DNA of 64,000 nt from a bacterium (GCA_027021615.1 JALUTY010000083.1:39607-103606), one strand, 5' to 3'. Numbered from the stretch's first letter, positions 49,533 through 59,767 are shown. Translations and numbers: made by a program. Notes: a model not told the origin generated them from the sequence alone.

Positions 49533-50438
49533 CTACGAAACGGTTTCGGACACGTGCCCCTCCAGTACCTCCTCCAGCTCCTTGGCGATCTCGTGGGCCG
49601 CCTCGACCGTGGGCATGGTGAGGGGGGACCGGACTCCGCCGCCCTTGTACCCCCGCATGGACAGGGCCAGCTTGAGCCCCCCGATGCCGTGGGTCACGGT
49701 CACCAGCCTGGCCAACCGGGCGATCCGGCGCTGGAGGGCGAGCGCCTCCTGGTGGTCCCCCCGACGAAACGCCTCGTACAGGGTCACGCACGCCTCGGGA
49801 GCGCAGTTGGCCACCGCCAGGATGGCGCCCACGGCCCCCACGCACAGGGCGGGGTAGGCCACACCCGCGTTCCCCACGAACACCGCGAACTCCTCGGGGA
49901 CCACGCGGCAGGTCTCGGCCAGCGAGCCCACGTTGCCCGAGCTGTCCTTCAGGCCCACGATGTTGGGGTGCTCGGCCAGCCGGGCCACGGTCTCGGGCGA
50001 CAGGGCCACCCCCGTGAACTGGGGCACGCTGTAGAGGAGCACAGGGATCGGCGAGTCGTCCGCCACCCGACGGAAATGGGCCTCCTGCCGGTCGGCGGTC
50101 ATCTGGCCCTTGAAGTAGTGGGGCGTGATCACCAGGGCGCAGTCGGCCCCGAGCTCGGCGGCCCGGCGGGTGGCACGCACCGCATCCCGGGTGGACTCGC
50201 GGCCGGTGCCGGCCATCAGGATCCGGTCGGCAGGGATCGCCTCCCGGGCCGCGGCCAGCACCTGGTCCCGCTCCCGGTCGTCCAGGTACACGGCCTCGCC
50301 GTTGGACCCGAGAACCAGGTATCCGGCGAGCCCGGTACGGTTCCACAGGCCGAGGTTCGTCCGGAACGCGTCCAGGTCCACCTCGTCGGCCCGGAACGGG
50401 GTCACCACCGGGGGCAGAATCCCTTCGAGCTTTCGCAC
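49533..50438 (-). CDS. DapA-superfamily aldolase, 4-hydroxy-2-oxoglutarate aldolase-like
   Basis: 301 residues, Class I (Schiff-base) TIM-barrel aldolase. It carries GSNGEAVYLDDRER, the Tyr in PVLLYSVPQFTG, the Schiff-base Lys in NIVGLKDSSGN, and GNAGVAYPALCVGAVGAI. The YSVPxxTG and HPNIVGxKDSxG pattern is nearer to HOGA1 (4-hydroxy-2-oxoglutarate aldolase) than to dihydrodipicolinate synthase. HOGA releases glyoxylate plus pyruvate, which fits the adjacent aminotransferase. A true DapA role cannot be excluded from sequence alone. Confidence 0.82.
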   Translation of the reverse strand: MRKLEGILPPVVTPFRADEVDLDAFRTNLGLWNRTGLAGYLVLGSNGEAVYLDDRERDQVLAAAREAIPADRILMAGTGRESTRDAVRATRRAAELGADCALVITPHYFKGQMTADRQEAHFRRVADDSPIPVLLYSVPQFTGVALSPETVARLAEHPNIVGLKDSSGNVGSLAETCRVVPEEFAVFVGNAGVAYPALCVGAVGAILAVANCAPEACVTLYEAFRRGDHQEALALQRRIARLARLVTVTHGIGGLKLALSMRGYKGGGVRSPLTMPTVEAAHEIAKELEEVLEGHVSETVS

Positions 50439-50513
50439 ACGGCACCTCCCTGGGGATACGGGTCCAAGAAACGCCCTAGTATTCCACTGTTCGACCGGAA
50501 CGCAAGCCAGGTG

Positions 50514-51224
50514 TCATCCCCTGCGGGACCCGCGCCGGGCACGGCGGCCCCCAGGGGCCCGGCCCAGGTAGACCACATGGCGACGCGCCCCTGTGACCGG
50601 CCGGTGCACCCGCACCGAGAACCCGGCGTGGCGCAGGGCCTTCTCGAACCCGGGGTCGTGGTCCTCGCCCCACACCGCGAACACCCCGCCCGGTCGAAGC
50701 GCCCTCCGGGTCGCCTCCACCGCGGCCGTACCGTACAGGGGGTGGTCCCGGCGGCGGGAGCTCAGGTGGGGCCCCTGGTACAGGTCGAGCACCACGGCGT
50801 CCCAGGCCTCGCCCCCGGCCCGAGCGAAGCGCCGGACCACGTGGGCCACGTCGGCCACCTCCACCGTCACCCGTGGGTCGGCCACGGCCCGGTCCGTCAG
50901 CCCCGCCAGGGGACCCCGGCACCATCCCACGACGGTCGGGTTGATCTCGACCACCCGAACCCGTCCCCCCCGGGGCAGGAGGTCCAGAATCGTTCGGAGC
51001 GTGTACCCCATGCCCAGCCCTCCCACCAGAACCTTGGGACTCCGGCGTCCGGCCAGACCGGCACAGGCCAGCTCGCCCAGGGCCACCTCGGACCGGTGGG
51101 CGGCGCTCGACATGAGCACCCGTCCGGCCACGGTGATCAGGTAGTCCCGCCCCCCGCGGCACCGGAGCTCCAGGGGGCCCTCACCGGTGGCAACCGAGTC
51201 CAGGGTCATCCAGGCCAGAGCCAT
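50514..51224 (-). CDS. Spermidine-synthase-like methyltransferase-fold protein
   Basis: 236 residues. Rossmann core resembling polyamine aminopropyltransferases: SSAAHRSEVALGELAC, VLVGGLGMGYTLRTILD, VRVVEINPTVVGW, VEVADVAHVVRRF and AVVLDLYQGP, then RALRPGGVFAVWG. The N-terminal tetramerisation domain of SpeE is missing, so it is closer to the shortened SpeE-like group of unknown activity. ATG 51224 lies 5 bp from the upstream helicase stop; a basic tail (GRRARRGSRRG) ends the protein. Confidence 0.8.
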   Translation of the reverse strand: MALAWMTLDSVATGEGPLELRCRGGRDYLITVAGRVLMSSAAHRSEVALGELACAGLAGRRSPKVLVGGLGMGYTLRTILDLLPRGGRVRVVEINPTVVGWCRGPLAGLTDRAVADPRVTVEVADVAHVVRRFARAGGEAWDAVVLDLYQGPHLSSRRRDHPLYGTAAVEATRRALRPGGVFAVWGEDHDPGFEKALRHAGFSVRVHRPVTGARRHVVYLGRAPGGRRARRGSRRG

Positions 51225-51228
51225 GGGC

Positions 51229-52422
51229 CTACCGATCCCTGGGACGGCGTCGGGCCCTGGCCCGGGATCGGGCCGCACCGCCGCGGGGAGACCCGGCCCC
51301 GGCTGCGCGGTCGAACCCGGGCAGCCGGCGCCGCTCCAAAGGAGCACCCAGGGCGCGTTCGATGGCCCGAACCATGCCGGCGTCCTCCGGGGTCGTCAGG
51401 GTGAAGGCCTCGCCGGACCGGCGGGCCCGGCCCGTGCGCCCGATCCGGTGGGTGTAGGCGTCCACCGTGTCGGGCATGTCGTAGTTGATTACGTGGGATA
51501 CGCCCGCCACGTCGATTCCCCGGGCCGCGATGTCGGTGGCCACAAGGATCCGGAACCTCCCGTCCCGGAACCCCCGGAGGGCGGCCTGCCGCCGGCTCTG
51601 GGACAGGTTCCCATGAAGCGACGCGGCCCGGTGCCCGGCCCGGGCGAGCAGTTCGGCGAGCCGCTTCGCCCGGTGCTTGGTCCGAGTGAACACGAGGATC
51701 GCCCCCCCCTCGGTGCGGCGCAGCAGCTCCTGCAGGAGCGACGTCTTCCGGTAGGGGAGCACCGGGTACAGGGCGTGGGCTACCGTGGCCGCGGGGGCCG
51801 TGGGGTCCACCTGCACGGTCACCGGATCGCGGAGCATCTCCACGGCCAGACGTCCGAGCTCCCGGGGCATGGTGGCCGAAAACAGAAGGGTCTGCCGTTC
51901 CCGCGGCAGCCGGTCCAAGATACGGCGCACGTCGGGCAAGAAGCCCATGTCGAACATGCGGTCGGCCTCGTCCAAGACCACCACCTCCACGGCCGAGAGG
52001 TCACAGGTTCCCCGGCCCAGGTGGTCCAGGAGGCGGCCCGGGCAGGCCACCACGATCTCGACCCCGGCCCGGAGCCGCCGGATCTGGGGGCTCATGCCCA
52101 CCCCTCCGTACACCGTGAGCGAGCGAAGCCCGGTAGGCCGGCCGAGCGTCTGGAACGACTCGTGGATCTGCTCGGTGAGCTCCCGGGTGGGGGCCACCAC
52201 CAAGGCTCGCACCCGGCCCCGGGAGCCGCGGCTAAGGCGGTGGAGGATGGGCAGCGCGAACGCCGCGGTCTTGCCGGTGCCGGTCTGGGCGAGGCCCAGC
52301 ACGTCGCGGCCCTCGAGGGCCGGCGGGATCGAGCCCGCCTGGATGGGGGTGGGGGAAACGAAGCCACAGGAAGCCACCCCGTCCGCGATCCGCGGATGGA
52401 GGCCAAACGATGCGAAGCTCAA
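51229..52422 (-). CDS. DEAD-box RNA helicase, RhlE type
   Basis: 397 residues. All motifs are present: Q-motif FVSPTPIQAGSIP, motif I AQTGTGKT, Ia PTRELTEQI, Ib GGVGM, II LDEADRMFD, III SATMP, IV ILVFTRTK, V ATDIAARGID, VI HRIGRTGRA. The C-terminus is a basic Arg/Pro/Gly-rich tail, as in RhlE-type enzymes. TTG start with AAAGGA upstream. It is probably in one transcript with the methyltransferase-like gene that follows 5 bp later. Confidence 0.93.
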   Translation of the reverse strand: MSFASFGLHPRIADGVASCGFVSPTPIQAGSIPPALEGRDVLGLAQTGTGKTAAFALPILHRLSRGSRGRVRALVVAPTRELTEQIHESFQTLGRPTGLRSLTVYGGVGMSPQIRRLRAGVEIVVACPGRLLDHLGRGTCDLSAVEVVVLDEADRMFDMGFLPDVRRILDRLPRERQTLLFSATMPRELGRLAVEMLRDPVTVQVDPTAPAATVAHALYPVLPYRKTSLLQELLRRTEGGAILVFTRTKHRAKRLAELLARAGHRAASLHGNLSQSRRQAALRGFRDGRFRILVATDIAARGIDVAGVSHVINYDMPDTVDAYTHRIGRTGRARRSGEAFTLTTPEDAGMVRAIERALGAPLERRRLPGFDRAAGAGSPRGGAARSRARARRRPRDR

Positions 52423-52784
52423 ACAATTGTCCTTTTCTTTGAAGAAAGATCAGAGTTATTCAGAGAAGCTTCAGGCGGGGGCTCGGAAGCGAGGCCGCGT
52501 CACCTTACAGGGAACCGGCGGGGAAAGCAAACGCGGGGCATCGGCCCGTAGGACGACGGGAAGTCAGAACGTTATGACTCCGGTGACTAAATGGACGCGC
52601 TTGGGGCGCGGGGGGTGCCGGGCGCGGCTCCTTGACCCACCCCGACGCAGCCTTCTGGTCCTTCTCGACGGCCTGGAGACCGGGCGCCCCCGCGATGGGC
52701 CGGTTCTTCGTCGTGCCGTTCCCGGTGAAACTGGCGGAGCGGCGGGCCTGGTACATTCCCCGGGACACCTTTTTTCCTCACCAT
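52423..52784. other. Gene-free stretch between DEAD-box helicase and helicase remnant
   Basis: About 360 bp with no supported gene. AAGTCAGAACGTTATGACTC at 52560 resembles R4-type units near 10020. An open frame from 52632 on the plus strand runs over the helicase remnant and has no recognisable product. The DEAD-box gene's promoter should lie in its left part, but I cannot point to boxes. Confidence 0.5.
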
Positions 52785-53060
52785 CTACGATGCCTGGGAG
52801 GGCGAAAGCTCCGGCTCCCGGCGGAACAGGGGCTTCGCACCGAGGTCCTGTGGCGGAGGCTCCAGCTCGTCCGGGTCCACCACGAACACCACCGACCAGT
52901 CCATGCCCTTGGCCGTGTGGATCGTGGAGATCGCCACCGCGTCAGTCGTCACGTCGAAGGTCGCCTTGCCCCGGTAGTCCTCCGAGGCCCACCTGGCGAG
53001 CACGCCCCGGGCCTGGAGCGCAGCCTCGCGCCGGCGGGTGAACGGCGGGCCGTTCGGCGG
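52785..53060 (-). pseudogene. 3' fragment of a UvrD-like helicase
   Basis: The reading RRREAALQARGVLARWASED, YRGKATFDVTTDAVAISTIH, TAKGMDWSVVFVVDPDELEP matches residues of the helicase at 62795-64000 (QELLARGVLARWAAEDYRSK, TVHTAKGMDWSVVFVVGLD) at high identity. Motif V/VI end sequence (VAITRARYEL) is absent: the frame goes on into LFRREPELSPSQAS and stops. No N-terminal part exists, because the OCD gene begins at once upstream. A relic of recombination between helicase copies. Confidence 0.8.
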
Positions 53061-53086
53061 ACCGGGGGCTCGGGTTGGAGCCCCGG

Positions 53087-54034
53087 TCAGTCGCTGCCCC
53101 GGACCCGCTCCCAGGCGAGGACCGCGGCGGCCAGGTCCTCGAGGGCCGCGCCCACGGACTTGAACAGCGTGATCTGGGAGGGGTCGGTGCGGCCGGGGTG
53201 ACGACGGCGGCACAGGTCACGGAGATCGGCCCGGACGTCCTCGGGGCTGAGGACGCCGGCCCGGATGGGCCGGACCAGGTCACCCGCCTCGGTGAGGGCC
53301 CCTTCCCGGGTGTCCACGAACACCTCGGCCCGGGCGACGGCCTCGTCGTCGACCTCTCGCATCTGGGGGGTGAACCCGCCCACGAGGTCCAGGTGGCCTC
53401 CCGGCCGGAGCCACCGGCCCTGCACCAGGGGATCCCGGGCCAGGGTGGCGCAGGTCACCACGTCGGCCCACCCCACCCCGGCCTCCAGGTCCGGCTCCCA
53501 GGCCGCGGGCAATCCCTCGGCCGCCAAGCGTTCCGCCAGGGCCCTGGCCCGTTCGGGCGTGCGCCCCCACACCCGCATCGCCTCGATCGGCCGCACCCGG
53601 GCGTGGGCCCGGGCCAGGTGAGGGGCCAGGGCGCCGGCGCCCACCACCAGGAGCCGCCGGCTGTCGGGCCGGGACAGGAACCGGCTCGCCAGGGCCGAGG
53701 CCGCGGCGGTCCGGCGACGGGTGAGCTCGGTGCCGTCCAGGAGGGCCAGCGGCCGGCCGTTGGCCGGGTCGAGGAGGAGGTAGGTGCCGTACACCGAGGG
53801 CTCCCCCCGGTCCCGGTTCGCGGGGAACACGCTCACCACCTTTACCCCCAAGGCCCGTCCGGTCTGCCAGGCCGGCATAAGGAGGAGCGTGGCCGGCTGG
53901 CCGTCCACCTCCCCCAGGGCGTGATGGTGGCGCACCGGCACTTGGCAGTCCTCTTGGAACGCCCGCTCTAAGGCGTCCACCAGGTCCCCGTAGGCCAGAA
54001 CTCGCGACAGGGTCTCCGCGGCGATCCAGATCAT
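53087..54034 (-). CDS. Ornithine cyclodeaminase/mu-crystallin family protein
   Basis: 315 residues. Family blocks: TLLLMPAWQTGRALGVKVVSVFPAN, LLDGTELTRRRTAAASALASRFL, the NAD(P)-binding LLVVGAGALAPHLARAH, WADVVTCATLARDPLVQGRWLRPGGHLDLVGGF, and the end signature TLFKSVGAALEDLAAA. Members reduce cyclic imines (delta-1-pyrroline-2-carboxylate) or act as alanine dehydrogenase or ornithine cyclodeaminase; this one cannot be assigned further. It stands alone. Confidence 0.9.
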   Translation of the reverse strand: MIWIAAETLSRVLAYGDLVDALERAFQEDCQVPVRHHHALGEVDGQPATLLLMPAWQTGRALGVKVVSVFPANRDRGEPSVYGTYLLLDPANGRPLALLDGTELTRRRTAAASALASRFLSRPDSRRLLVVGAGALAPHLARAHARVRPIEAMRVWGRTPERARALAERLAAEGLPAAWEPDLEAGVGWADVVTCATLARDPLVQGRWLRPGGHLDLVGGFTPQMREVDDEAVARAEVFVDTREGALTEAGDLVRPIRAGVLSPEDVRADLRDLCRRRHPGRTDPSQITLFKSVGAALEDLAAAVLAWERVRGSD

Positions 54035-54188
54035 GGCGTGTCAGTGGTTTGTGATGGAAGGCTGGAAAACCATAGGGCAAAACTCTCTTCGATTCCTCGG
54101 CGCGAGATCCGTTGGTTTGGGCGGAAGGCCTCTCGGAGGGGTACGGTCCGGCCCATCCGTTTGTCGGGCCGCCCGTGGGGCTGGACAT

Positions 54189-54710
54189 CTACCCCGTGCG
54201 CACGGTCCAGCGCACGAGGAAAGGAAACCGCCGGTCCGGCCGGCGACGAAAGCGAGCCGGGGGCAGAAACGCGTCCAGGAGCCGGGCCTCCACTTCGTCT
54301 GGATCCACGGCCTCGCACCGGAGGTCGGCCACAAGCCGGCCCTCCTCCTCGTACACGGGGAAGTCCGTGCACCCCGAGGGCTTGGCCTCGGTGTCGTACA
54401 CCGCGCACCGGCCGTTTCGGAACGCCGGGCAGACGATTCCATGAGCGTAGTACATGCCCCCGTCGGCCCGGATCTCGGGAGGCCCCTCTCCCCGGGCAAG
54501 CCTTTGGTCGAAGGCCGCCTGGGACTCGTCCAGCCCCCACAGGGCCCGGAGCCGGGGCCAGTCGAGCCCCAGCACCAGCGTGTCGAGCCGGCAGCAGGGG
54601 TTCCGGCAGGTCTCGCACCGGGGAATCACCGCCCCAGTCTGGTAGTCCCGGGCCACCTCCCGCAAGAGGGAGACCAGACCGGACCGCGGTGCCCCCCTTC
54701 CCCGTCTCAT
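54189..54710 (-). CDS. YkgJ-like cysteine-cluster protein
   Basis: 173 residues. CETCRNPCCRLDTLVLGLDW at the N-terminus and CPAFRNGRCAVYDTEAKPSGCTDFPVY form the zinc/iron-binding cysteine pattern of the YkgJ family, although with the CC after only six residues and a long spacer. No signal peptide. ATG overlapping the stop of the small ferredoxin-like gene (4 bp), so the two cysteine-rich proteins are made together. Confidence 0.8.
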   Translation of the reverse strand: MRRGRGAPRSGLVSLLREVARDYQTGAVIPRCETCRNPCCRLDTLVLGLDWPRLRALWGLDESQAAFDQRLARGEGPPEIRADGGMYYAHGIVCPAFRNGRCAVYDTEAKPSGCTDFPVYEEEGRLVADLRCEAVDPDEVEARLLDAFLPPARFRRRPDRRFPFLVRWTVRTG

Positions 54711-54958
54711 GGCCCGGCCTTCATGCGAACGGCACCCCAGGGGCAGAAGGCGGCGCAGATGTCGCCGCCCTTACTCCAGTCGAGGTCGATCGCCACGCGG
54801 CCTTCGGCGTCCCGAGTGATGGCAAGCCCCGGGCAGAGGTACCGGCAGACCGCGCACTCGGTGCACCCGGCGGTCCGGAGGCATGCCCAGACCCCGTCCC
54901 AGAGCTCCGGGGGCACGGGCTTGGTCGGGGTGGAAACGGTCTGCACTCTGACGGGCAA
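54707..54958 (-). CDS. Small ferredoxin-like protein with a partial second cluster
   Basis: 83 residues. One complete 4Fe-4S motif, GCTECAVCRYLCPG (C-x2-C-x2-C-x3-CP), and near the end GGDICAAFCPWGAVRM with only C-x3-CP of a second cluster; an extra Cys (WACLRTAGC) precedes the first. This order resembles the delta subunit of 2-oxoacid:ferredoxin oxidoreductases but no such genes are nearby. TTG start with GGAAAGGGG upstream. R1 copy E lies immediately 5'. Coupled to the YkgJ-like gene. Confidence 0.7.
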   Translation of the reverse strand: MPVRVQTVSTPTKPVPPELWDGVWACLRTAGCTECAVCRYLCPGLAITRDAEGRVAIDLDWSKGGDICAAFCPWGAVRMKAGP

Positions 54959-54989
54959 TGCGACCCCTTTCCGGTTGGAAGCTCTGCTC

Positions 54990-55165
54990 CTCACCCCAAC
55001 GAAAGCATTGCCAGAGTCGCGCCTTTTCCCTCGCGGCGTGCGGGGTGGGGGGACCGACGGGCAGGCAACGGCATGAGAAGGCGCGGCGATCGGATGCTGC
55101 CCTCGCACCCGGCCGGAACCAACCTCCACCCCCCCGGCAATACTCCTGAAGGTCTTAGTCTGCCG
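54990..55165 (+). repeat. R1 intergenic element, truncated copy E
   Basis: GGGGTGGGGGGACC (from 55042) and CCTCCACCCCCCC (near 55125-55136) serve as termini; between them GCGGCGATCGGATGCTGCCC and TCGCACCCGGCCGG match the reverse complement of the left arm of copy B, while the other arm is missing. Outer boundary motifs GCATTGCC (near 55007) and GGCAATACTCCTGAAGG (55136 on) are kept. Confidence 0.65.
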
Positions 55166-55279
55166 CGGGGCGGCCTGTTTGCGAAACAGAGACTTCGGCC
55201 TTGGGGCTGCCGCGCGCCCGCAGGTCACCGGCAGTGCTAACGCGGCATGGGAGCCGCCAGGCCGCCTTGCTGCCTAGAT

Positions 55280-55460
55280 GCCCGTATGATTCATGGAACC
55301 TTCTGCTGCAACCGCCGATTGCACGCCATCTCGGGGCGTGCTCGCGCCTCGGGGCTCGACGGACCGTCCCGTACGCCTGCGCCCCTCGGCGCTGCGCTTG
55401 CCCCGATCTGACGCACACTCGACGGTTTCGCGACGAACGCTCATGAATAGTGCGGGCTAG
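55280..55460 (+). repeat. R2 intergenic element, copy c
   Basis: About 181 bp. Left end GCCCGTATGATTCATGG and right end TCATGAATAGTGCGGGCTAG. The interior has the same hairpin GCACGCC / GGCGTGC and block GTTTCGCGACGAACGC as copy a. A linker (GCCGCCCGGCGGGCCGCAG) and an R3 trace follow to 55500. With R1 copy E this fills the whole 54959-55499 gap. Confidence 0.85.
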
Positions 55461-55499
55461 CCGCCCGGCGGGCCGCAGCCCCGAAGCCGACGACCGGCC

Positions 55500-56276
55500 C
55501 TAATGCAGGATCTGGCTCAGGAACAGCTTGGTGCGCTCGTGCCGGGGGTTGTCGAAAAACTCGTGGGGGGTATTTTGCTCGACGATCTGGCCCGCGTCCA
55601 TGAAGATCACCCGGTCGGCCACGCTCTTGGCGAACCCCATCTCGTGGGTCACCACGAGCATGGTCATGCCCTCCTCGGCGAGCTCGATCATCACATCGAG
55701 CACCTCCTTGACCATCTCGGGGTCGAGCGCCGAGGTGGGCTCGTCGAACAGCATGATCTTGGGCCTCATGCACAGGCTCCGGGCGATGGCTACCCGCTGC
55801 TGTTGTCCGCCCGAGAGCTGGCCCGGGTACTTCTTGGCCTGGTCGGCGATCCGCACCTTCTCCAGGAAGTGCATGGCCATCTCCTCGGCCTCCCTGCGGG
55901 GCGTTTTGCGCACCCAGATGGGGCCCAGGGTCAGGTTCTCCAGGATCGTGAGGTGGGGGAACAGGTTGAAGTGCTGGAACACCATACCCACCTCGGCCCG
56001 GATCCGCTCGATGTTTTTCACGTCGTTGGTGAGCTCGATGCCGTCCACCATGATCCGGCCGCGCTGGTGCTTCTCGAGCCGGTTGATGCACCGGATCAGG
56101 GTGGACTTGCCCGAGCCCGACGGCCCGCAGACCACGATGCGCTCCTTGGGGGCCACCTCCAGGTTGATGTCGTTGAGCACGTGCAGGTCCCCGAACCACT
56201 TGTGCACGTGGATCATCTGGATGATGGCCTCTTCGGGGGGTTTCACGGGCGCGGACGCCTCAGACGCACGGGACAT
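55500..56276 (-). CDS. aapP: Polar amino-acid ABC transporter ATPase (AapP/GlnQ type)
   Basis: 258 residues. Walker [10 protein letters not shown]-loop [11 protein letters not shown], signature LSGGQQQR, Walker [15 protein letters not shown] and H-loop VVTHEMGF. It is closest in look to the polar amino-acid group, including an N-terminal [16 protein letters not shown]. It couples ATP hydrolysis to uptake through the two permeases upstream. Last gene of the operon 58626-59642, 57383, 56286, 55500. Confidence 0.92.
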   Translation of the reverse strand: MSRASEASAPVKPPEEAIIQMIHVHKWFGDLHVLNDINLEVAPKERIVVCGPSGSGKSTLIRCINRLEKHQRGRIMVDGIELTNDVKNIERIRAEVGMVFQHFNLFPHLTILENLTLGPIWVRKTPRREAEEMAMHFLEKVRIADQAKKYPGQLSGGQQQRVAIARSLCMRPKIMLFDEPTSALDPEMVKEVLDVMIELAEEGMTMLVVTHEMGFAKSVADRVIFMDAGQIVEQNTPHEFFDNPRHERTKLFLSQILH

Positions 56277-56285
56277 CGGGGCCTC

Positions 56286-57382
56286 CTACCGGGTGCGGCC
56301 GGCCGAGCCGGGGGTAAGCTCCCGCTCAAGCCGGCGGCTGTAACTGGACATGGAGAAGCAGCCCAGGAAGTACAGGAGCGCGAGGAACAGGTATGCCTCC
56401 GAGCTGAACCCCATCCACTGGGGGTTCGACAGGGTGGACTTGGTGGTGTTCAGGATCTCGTAGAGACCAATGATCACCACCAGCGAGGTGTCCTTGAAGG
56501 CCGACACCAACACCCCCACCGTGGGTGGGATCACGATCTTGAGCGCTTGGGGCAGGACGATCCGCCGCATGGTCTGCACGTAGTTGAGCCCCAGGGACTC
56601 GGCCGCCTCGTACTGGCCCCGGGGGATCGCCTGGAGCCCACCCCGTACCACCTCGGCGATGTAGGCCGCCGTGAACAGGATGATGGCGGCAAGGGCCCGC
56701 AGGATCTTGTTCACGGTGACTCCCTCGGGCAGGAACAGGGGGAACATCACCGAGGACATGAACAGCAGGCTGATGAGCGGCACGCCCCGGATGAGCTCGA
56801 TGTAGGCGACGCACAGGCTTTTCACGGCCGGCATCCGGGACCGCCGGCCCAGGGCCAGGATCACCCCCAGGGGGTAGGCGGCCACCATGCCGAACACCGA
56901 AAGGAGCAGGGTGAGGGGAAGCCCGCTCCATTTCTCGGTCTCCACCACCGGGAGCCCGAACACGCCCCCGCGCATGAGGAGCCCCATCACCGGAAGCCCC
57001 ACCAGCCAGAGCCACACCAGACGCTTCGACCAGCGGGTGCGCTCCTTAGAGTACCACAGCAGGGCGAGCAGGAGCCCCATGGCCACGGCCGGCCGCCACT
57101 GCTCCGGATGGGGGTAGAACCCGAACAGGATGAACCGCAGGTTCTTCGTGATCACCGACCAGCAGGCCCCACCCCCGGCCCGGCAGGCCTCGGCCGGCGT
57201 GTACCACAGGGCGTTCCAGAAGGCCCAGCGCACGAACCGGGGCACCACCCAAGCTAACCCCCCCACCGTGACCAGGGTCAGCAGTGAGTTGAACCAGGAG
57301 CTGAACAGGTTCACCTTGAGCCAGCCCCAGGGCCCGAGCCGGGTCGAGGGCGGGCGTACGGTCTCGGCAGGGGTCGTCGAGC

Positions 57383-57386
<4 letters not shown>
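56286..57386 (-). CDS. aapM: General L-amino-acid ABC transporter permease (AapM type)
   Basis: 366 residues, longer than simple HisM-type permeases because of an N-terminal extension with extra helices (LLTLVTVGGLAWVVPRFVRWAF, WNALWYTP, then AVAMGLLLALLW), as in AapM. The EAA-like loop YEAAESLGLNYVQTMRRIVLPQALK contacts the ATPase. GTG start, 4-bp overlap with the upstream permease. Confidence 0.9.
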
Positions 57387-58564
<1,178 letters not shown>

Positions 58565-58583
58565 GGATCTCGCACGAACGCAG

Positions 58584-58616
58584 CGGGGCCGGGCGAAACC
58601 CGGCCGCCCGGCCCCG
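58584..58616 (-). promoter_or_regulatory. Strong hairpin between the binding-protein and first permease genes
   Basis: CGGGGCCGGGCG (58584-58595) and CGCCCGGCCCCG (58605-58616) form a perfect 12-bp stem with a 9-nt loop, without a U-tract. It lies in the 61-bp gap of the operon. Such hairpins commonly protect the upstream part of the mRNA or attenuate read-through, raising binding-protein levels relative to permeases (inference). Confidence 0.6.
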
Positions 58617-58625
58617 GGGCTCGGG

Positions 58626-59642
58626 TTACTTGAACGGGGGCACGTACATCAGGCCGCCGTCGGTCCACAGGGCGTTGAGGCCCCGTTCCAGCCCCAGCGG
58701 GGTGTTGGGCCCCACGTTGCGCTCGAACACCTCCGCGTAGTTGCCCACCTGCTTGACCACGTTGTAGGCCCACCTCTCGTCGAGGCCCAGGGCCTTGCCG
58801 TTGCCCGGGGTCACACCCAGGAACCGCTGGACCTTGGGGTCCTTGCTCTTGAGCATCTGGTCCACGTTTTTGGAGGTGATGCCCATCTCTTCGGCCGCGA
58901 TCATGGCCATCACCGCGTAGTCCACGATGTCGCGCCACTGCTCATCGCCGTGGCGTACGGCCGGGGCCAGGGGCTCCTTGGAGATGATCTCAGGCAGGAT
59001 CACGTAGCCGTCGGGGTTGGGGGCCACGGCGCGGGTGCCGGCGAGCTGGGAGGCGTCGGAGGTGAGCACGTCGCACCGGCCCGAGAAGAACGTCTTGGCG
59101 AGCTCAGCCGTGCTCTCGATCACCACCGGCTTCCATGCCATGTTGTTCTTGCGGAAGAAGTCAGCCGCGTTCATCTCGGTGGTGGTGCCTGGCAGCACGC
59201 ACACCGTGGCGCCGTCGAGCTCCTTGGCGCTCTTTACCCCAAGCTTCTTGGGCACCATGAAGCCCTGGCCGTCGTAGTAGTTCACGTGGACGAAGTCCAG
59301 CCCCAGGGCCGTGTCCCGGCTCAGGGTGCGGGTGGTGTTGCGGCACAGCACGTCGATCTCCCCCGACTGGAGAGCGGTAAACCGCTGCACCGCCGTCAAG
59401 GGCACCCACTTCACCTTAGAGGCGTCACCGAACACGGCCGCGGCGATGGCCCGGCCGGTGTCCACGTCCAGCCCCTTCCACACGCCTTTCTCGTCGGGTT
59501 TGCCAAACCCGAAAAGGCTCCCGTTCACACCCACGATCACGTATCCTCGGGCGCGCACGGCGTCCAGGGTCTTTCCGGCCAGGGCCGGACCCGCGGCCAA
59601 GACCGCGGCGAGGGTCAGGGTGGCGATTCGTCGCAGGATCAT
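58626..59642 (-). CDS. aapJ: General L-amino-acid ABC transporter, periplasmic binding protein (AapJ type)
   Basis: 338 residues. Signal peptide MILRRIATLTLAAVLAAGPALA, then the SBP_bac_3 fold: LDAVRARGYVIVGVNGSLFGFG, GLDVDTGRAIAAAVFGD, the ligand-loop VLCRNTTRTLSRDTALGLDFV and GQGFMVPKKLG. The length and opening match AapJ rather than shorter HisJ-type proteins. AAAGGAGGAGG precedes the ATG. First gene of the four-gene transporter operon. Confidence 0.92.
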   Translation of the reverse strand: MILRRIATLTLAAVLAAGPALAGKTLDAVRARGYVIVGVNGSLFGFGKPDEKGVWKGLDVDTGRAIAAAVFGDASKVKWVPLTAVQRFTALQSGEIDVLCRNTTRTLSRDTALGLDFVHVNYYDGQGFMVPKKLGVKSAKELDGATVCVLPGTTTEMNAADFFRKNNMAWKPVVIESTAELAKTFFSGRCDVLTSDASQLAGTRAVAPNPDGYVILPEIISKEPLAPAVRHGDEQWRDIVDYAVMAMIAAEEMGITSKNVDQMLKSKDPKVQRFLGVTPGNGKALGLDERWAYNVVKQVGNYAEVFERNVGPNTPLGLERGLNALWTDGGLMYVPPFK

Positions 59643-59738
59643 GATCCTCCTCCTTTCCGGGCGGCACTGCGCCCCGTGAGCGAAGGGCCCCTGGGTACCA
59701 CAGGGACAGATCGTTTGGCAAGGACAAAGGGTTTTTTG

Positions 59739-59767
59739 AAAATACTGAATGCTGTCCACATCGACAA
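59739..59767 (-). promoter_or_regulatory. Predicted promoter of the amino-acid ABC operon
   Basis: On the minus strand TTGTCG (59767-59762), 17-bp spacer, TATTTT (59744-59739), about 90 bp upstream of the binding-protein ATG. The stretch is locally AT-rich, unlike the rest of the window. Confidence 0.55.

Noticed and set aside
49533..50438. dapA as gene symbol for the aldolase
   Set aside because: The YSVPxxTG and HPNIVGxKDSxG pattern is nearer to HOGA1-like aldolases, so no symbol is given.
52632..53201. Plus-strand frame of about 190 codons over the helicase remnant
   Set aside because: It is the antisense of the helicase fragment, which has clear motif V homology on the minus strand.
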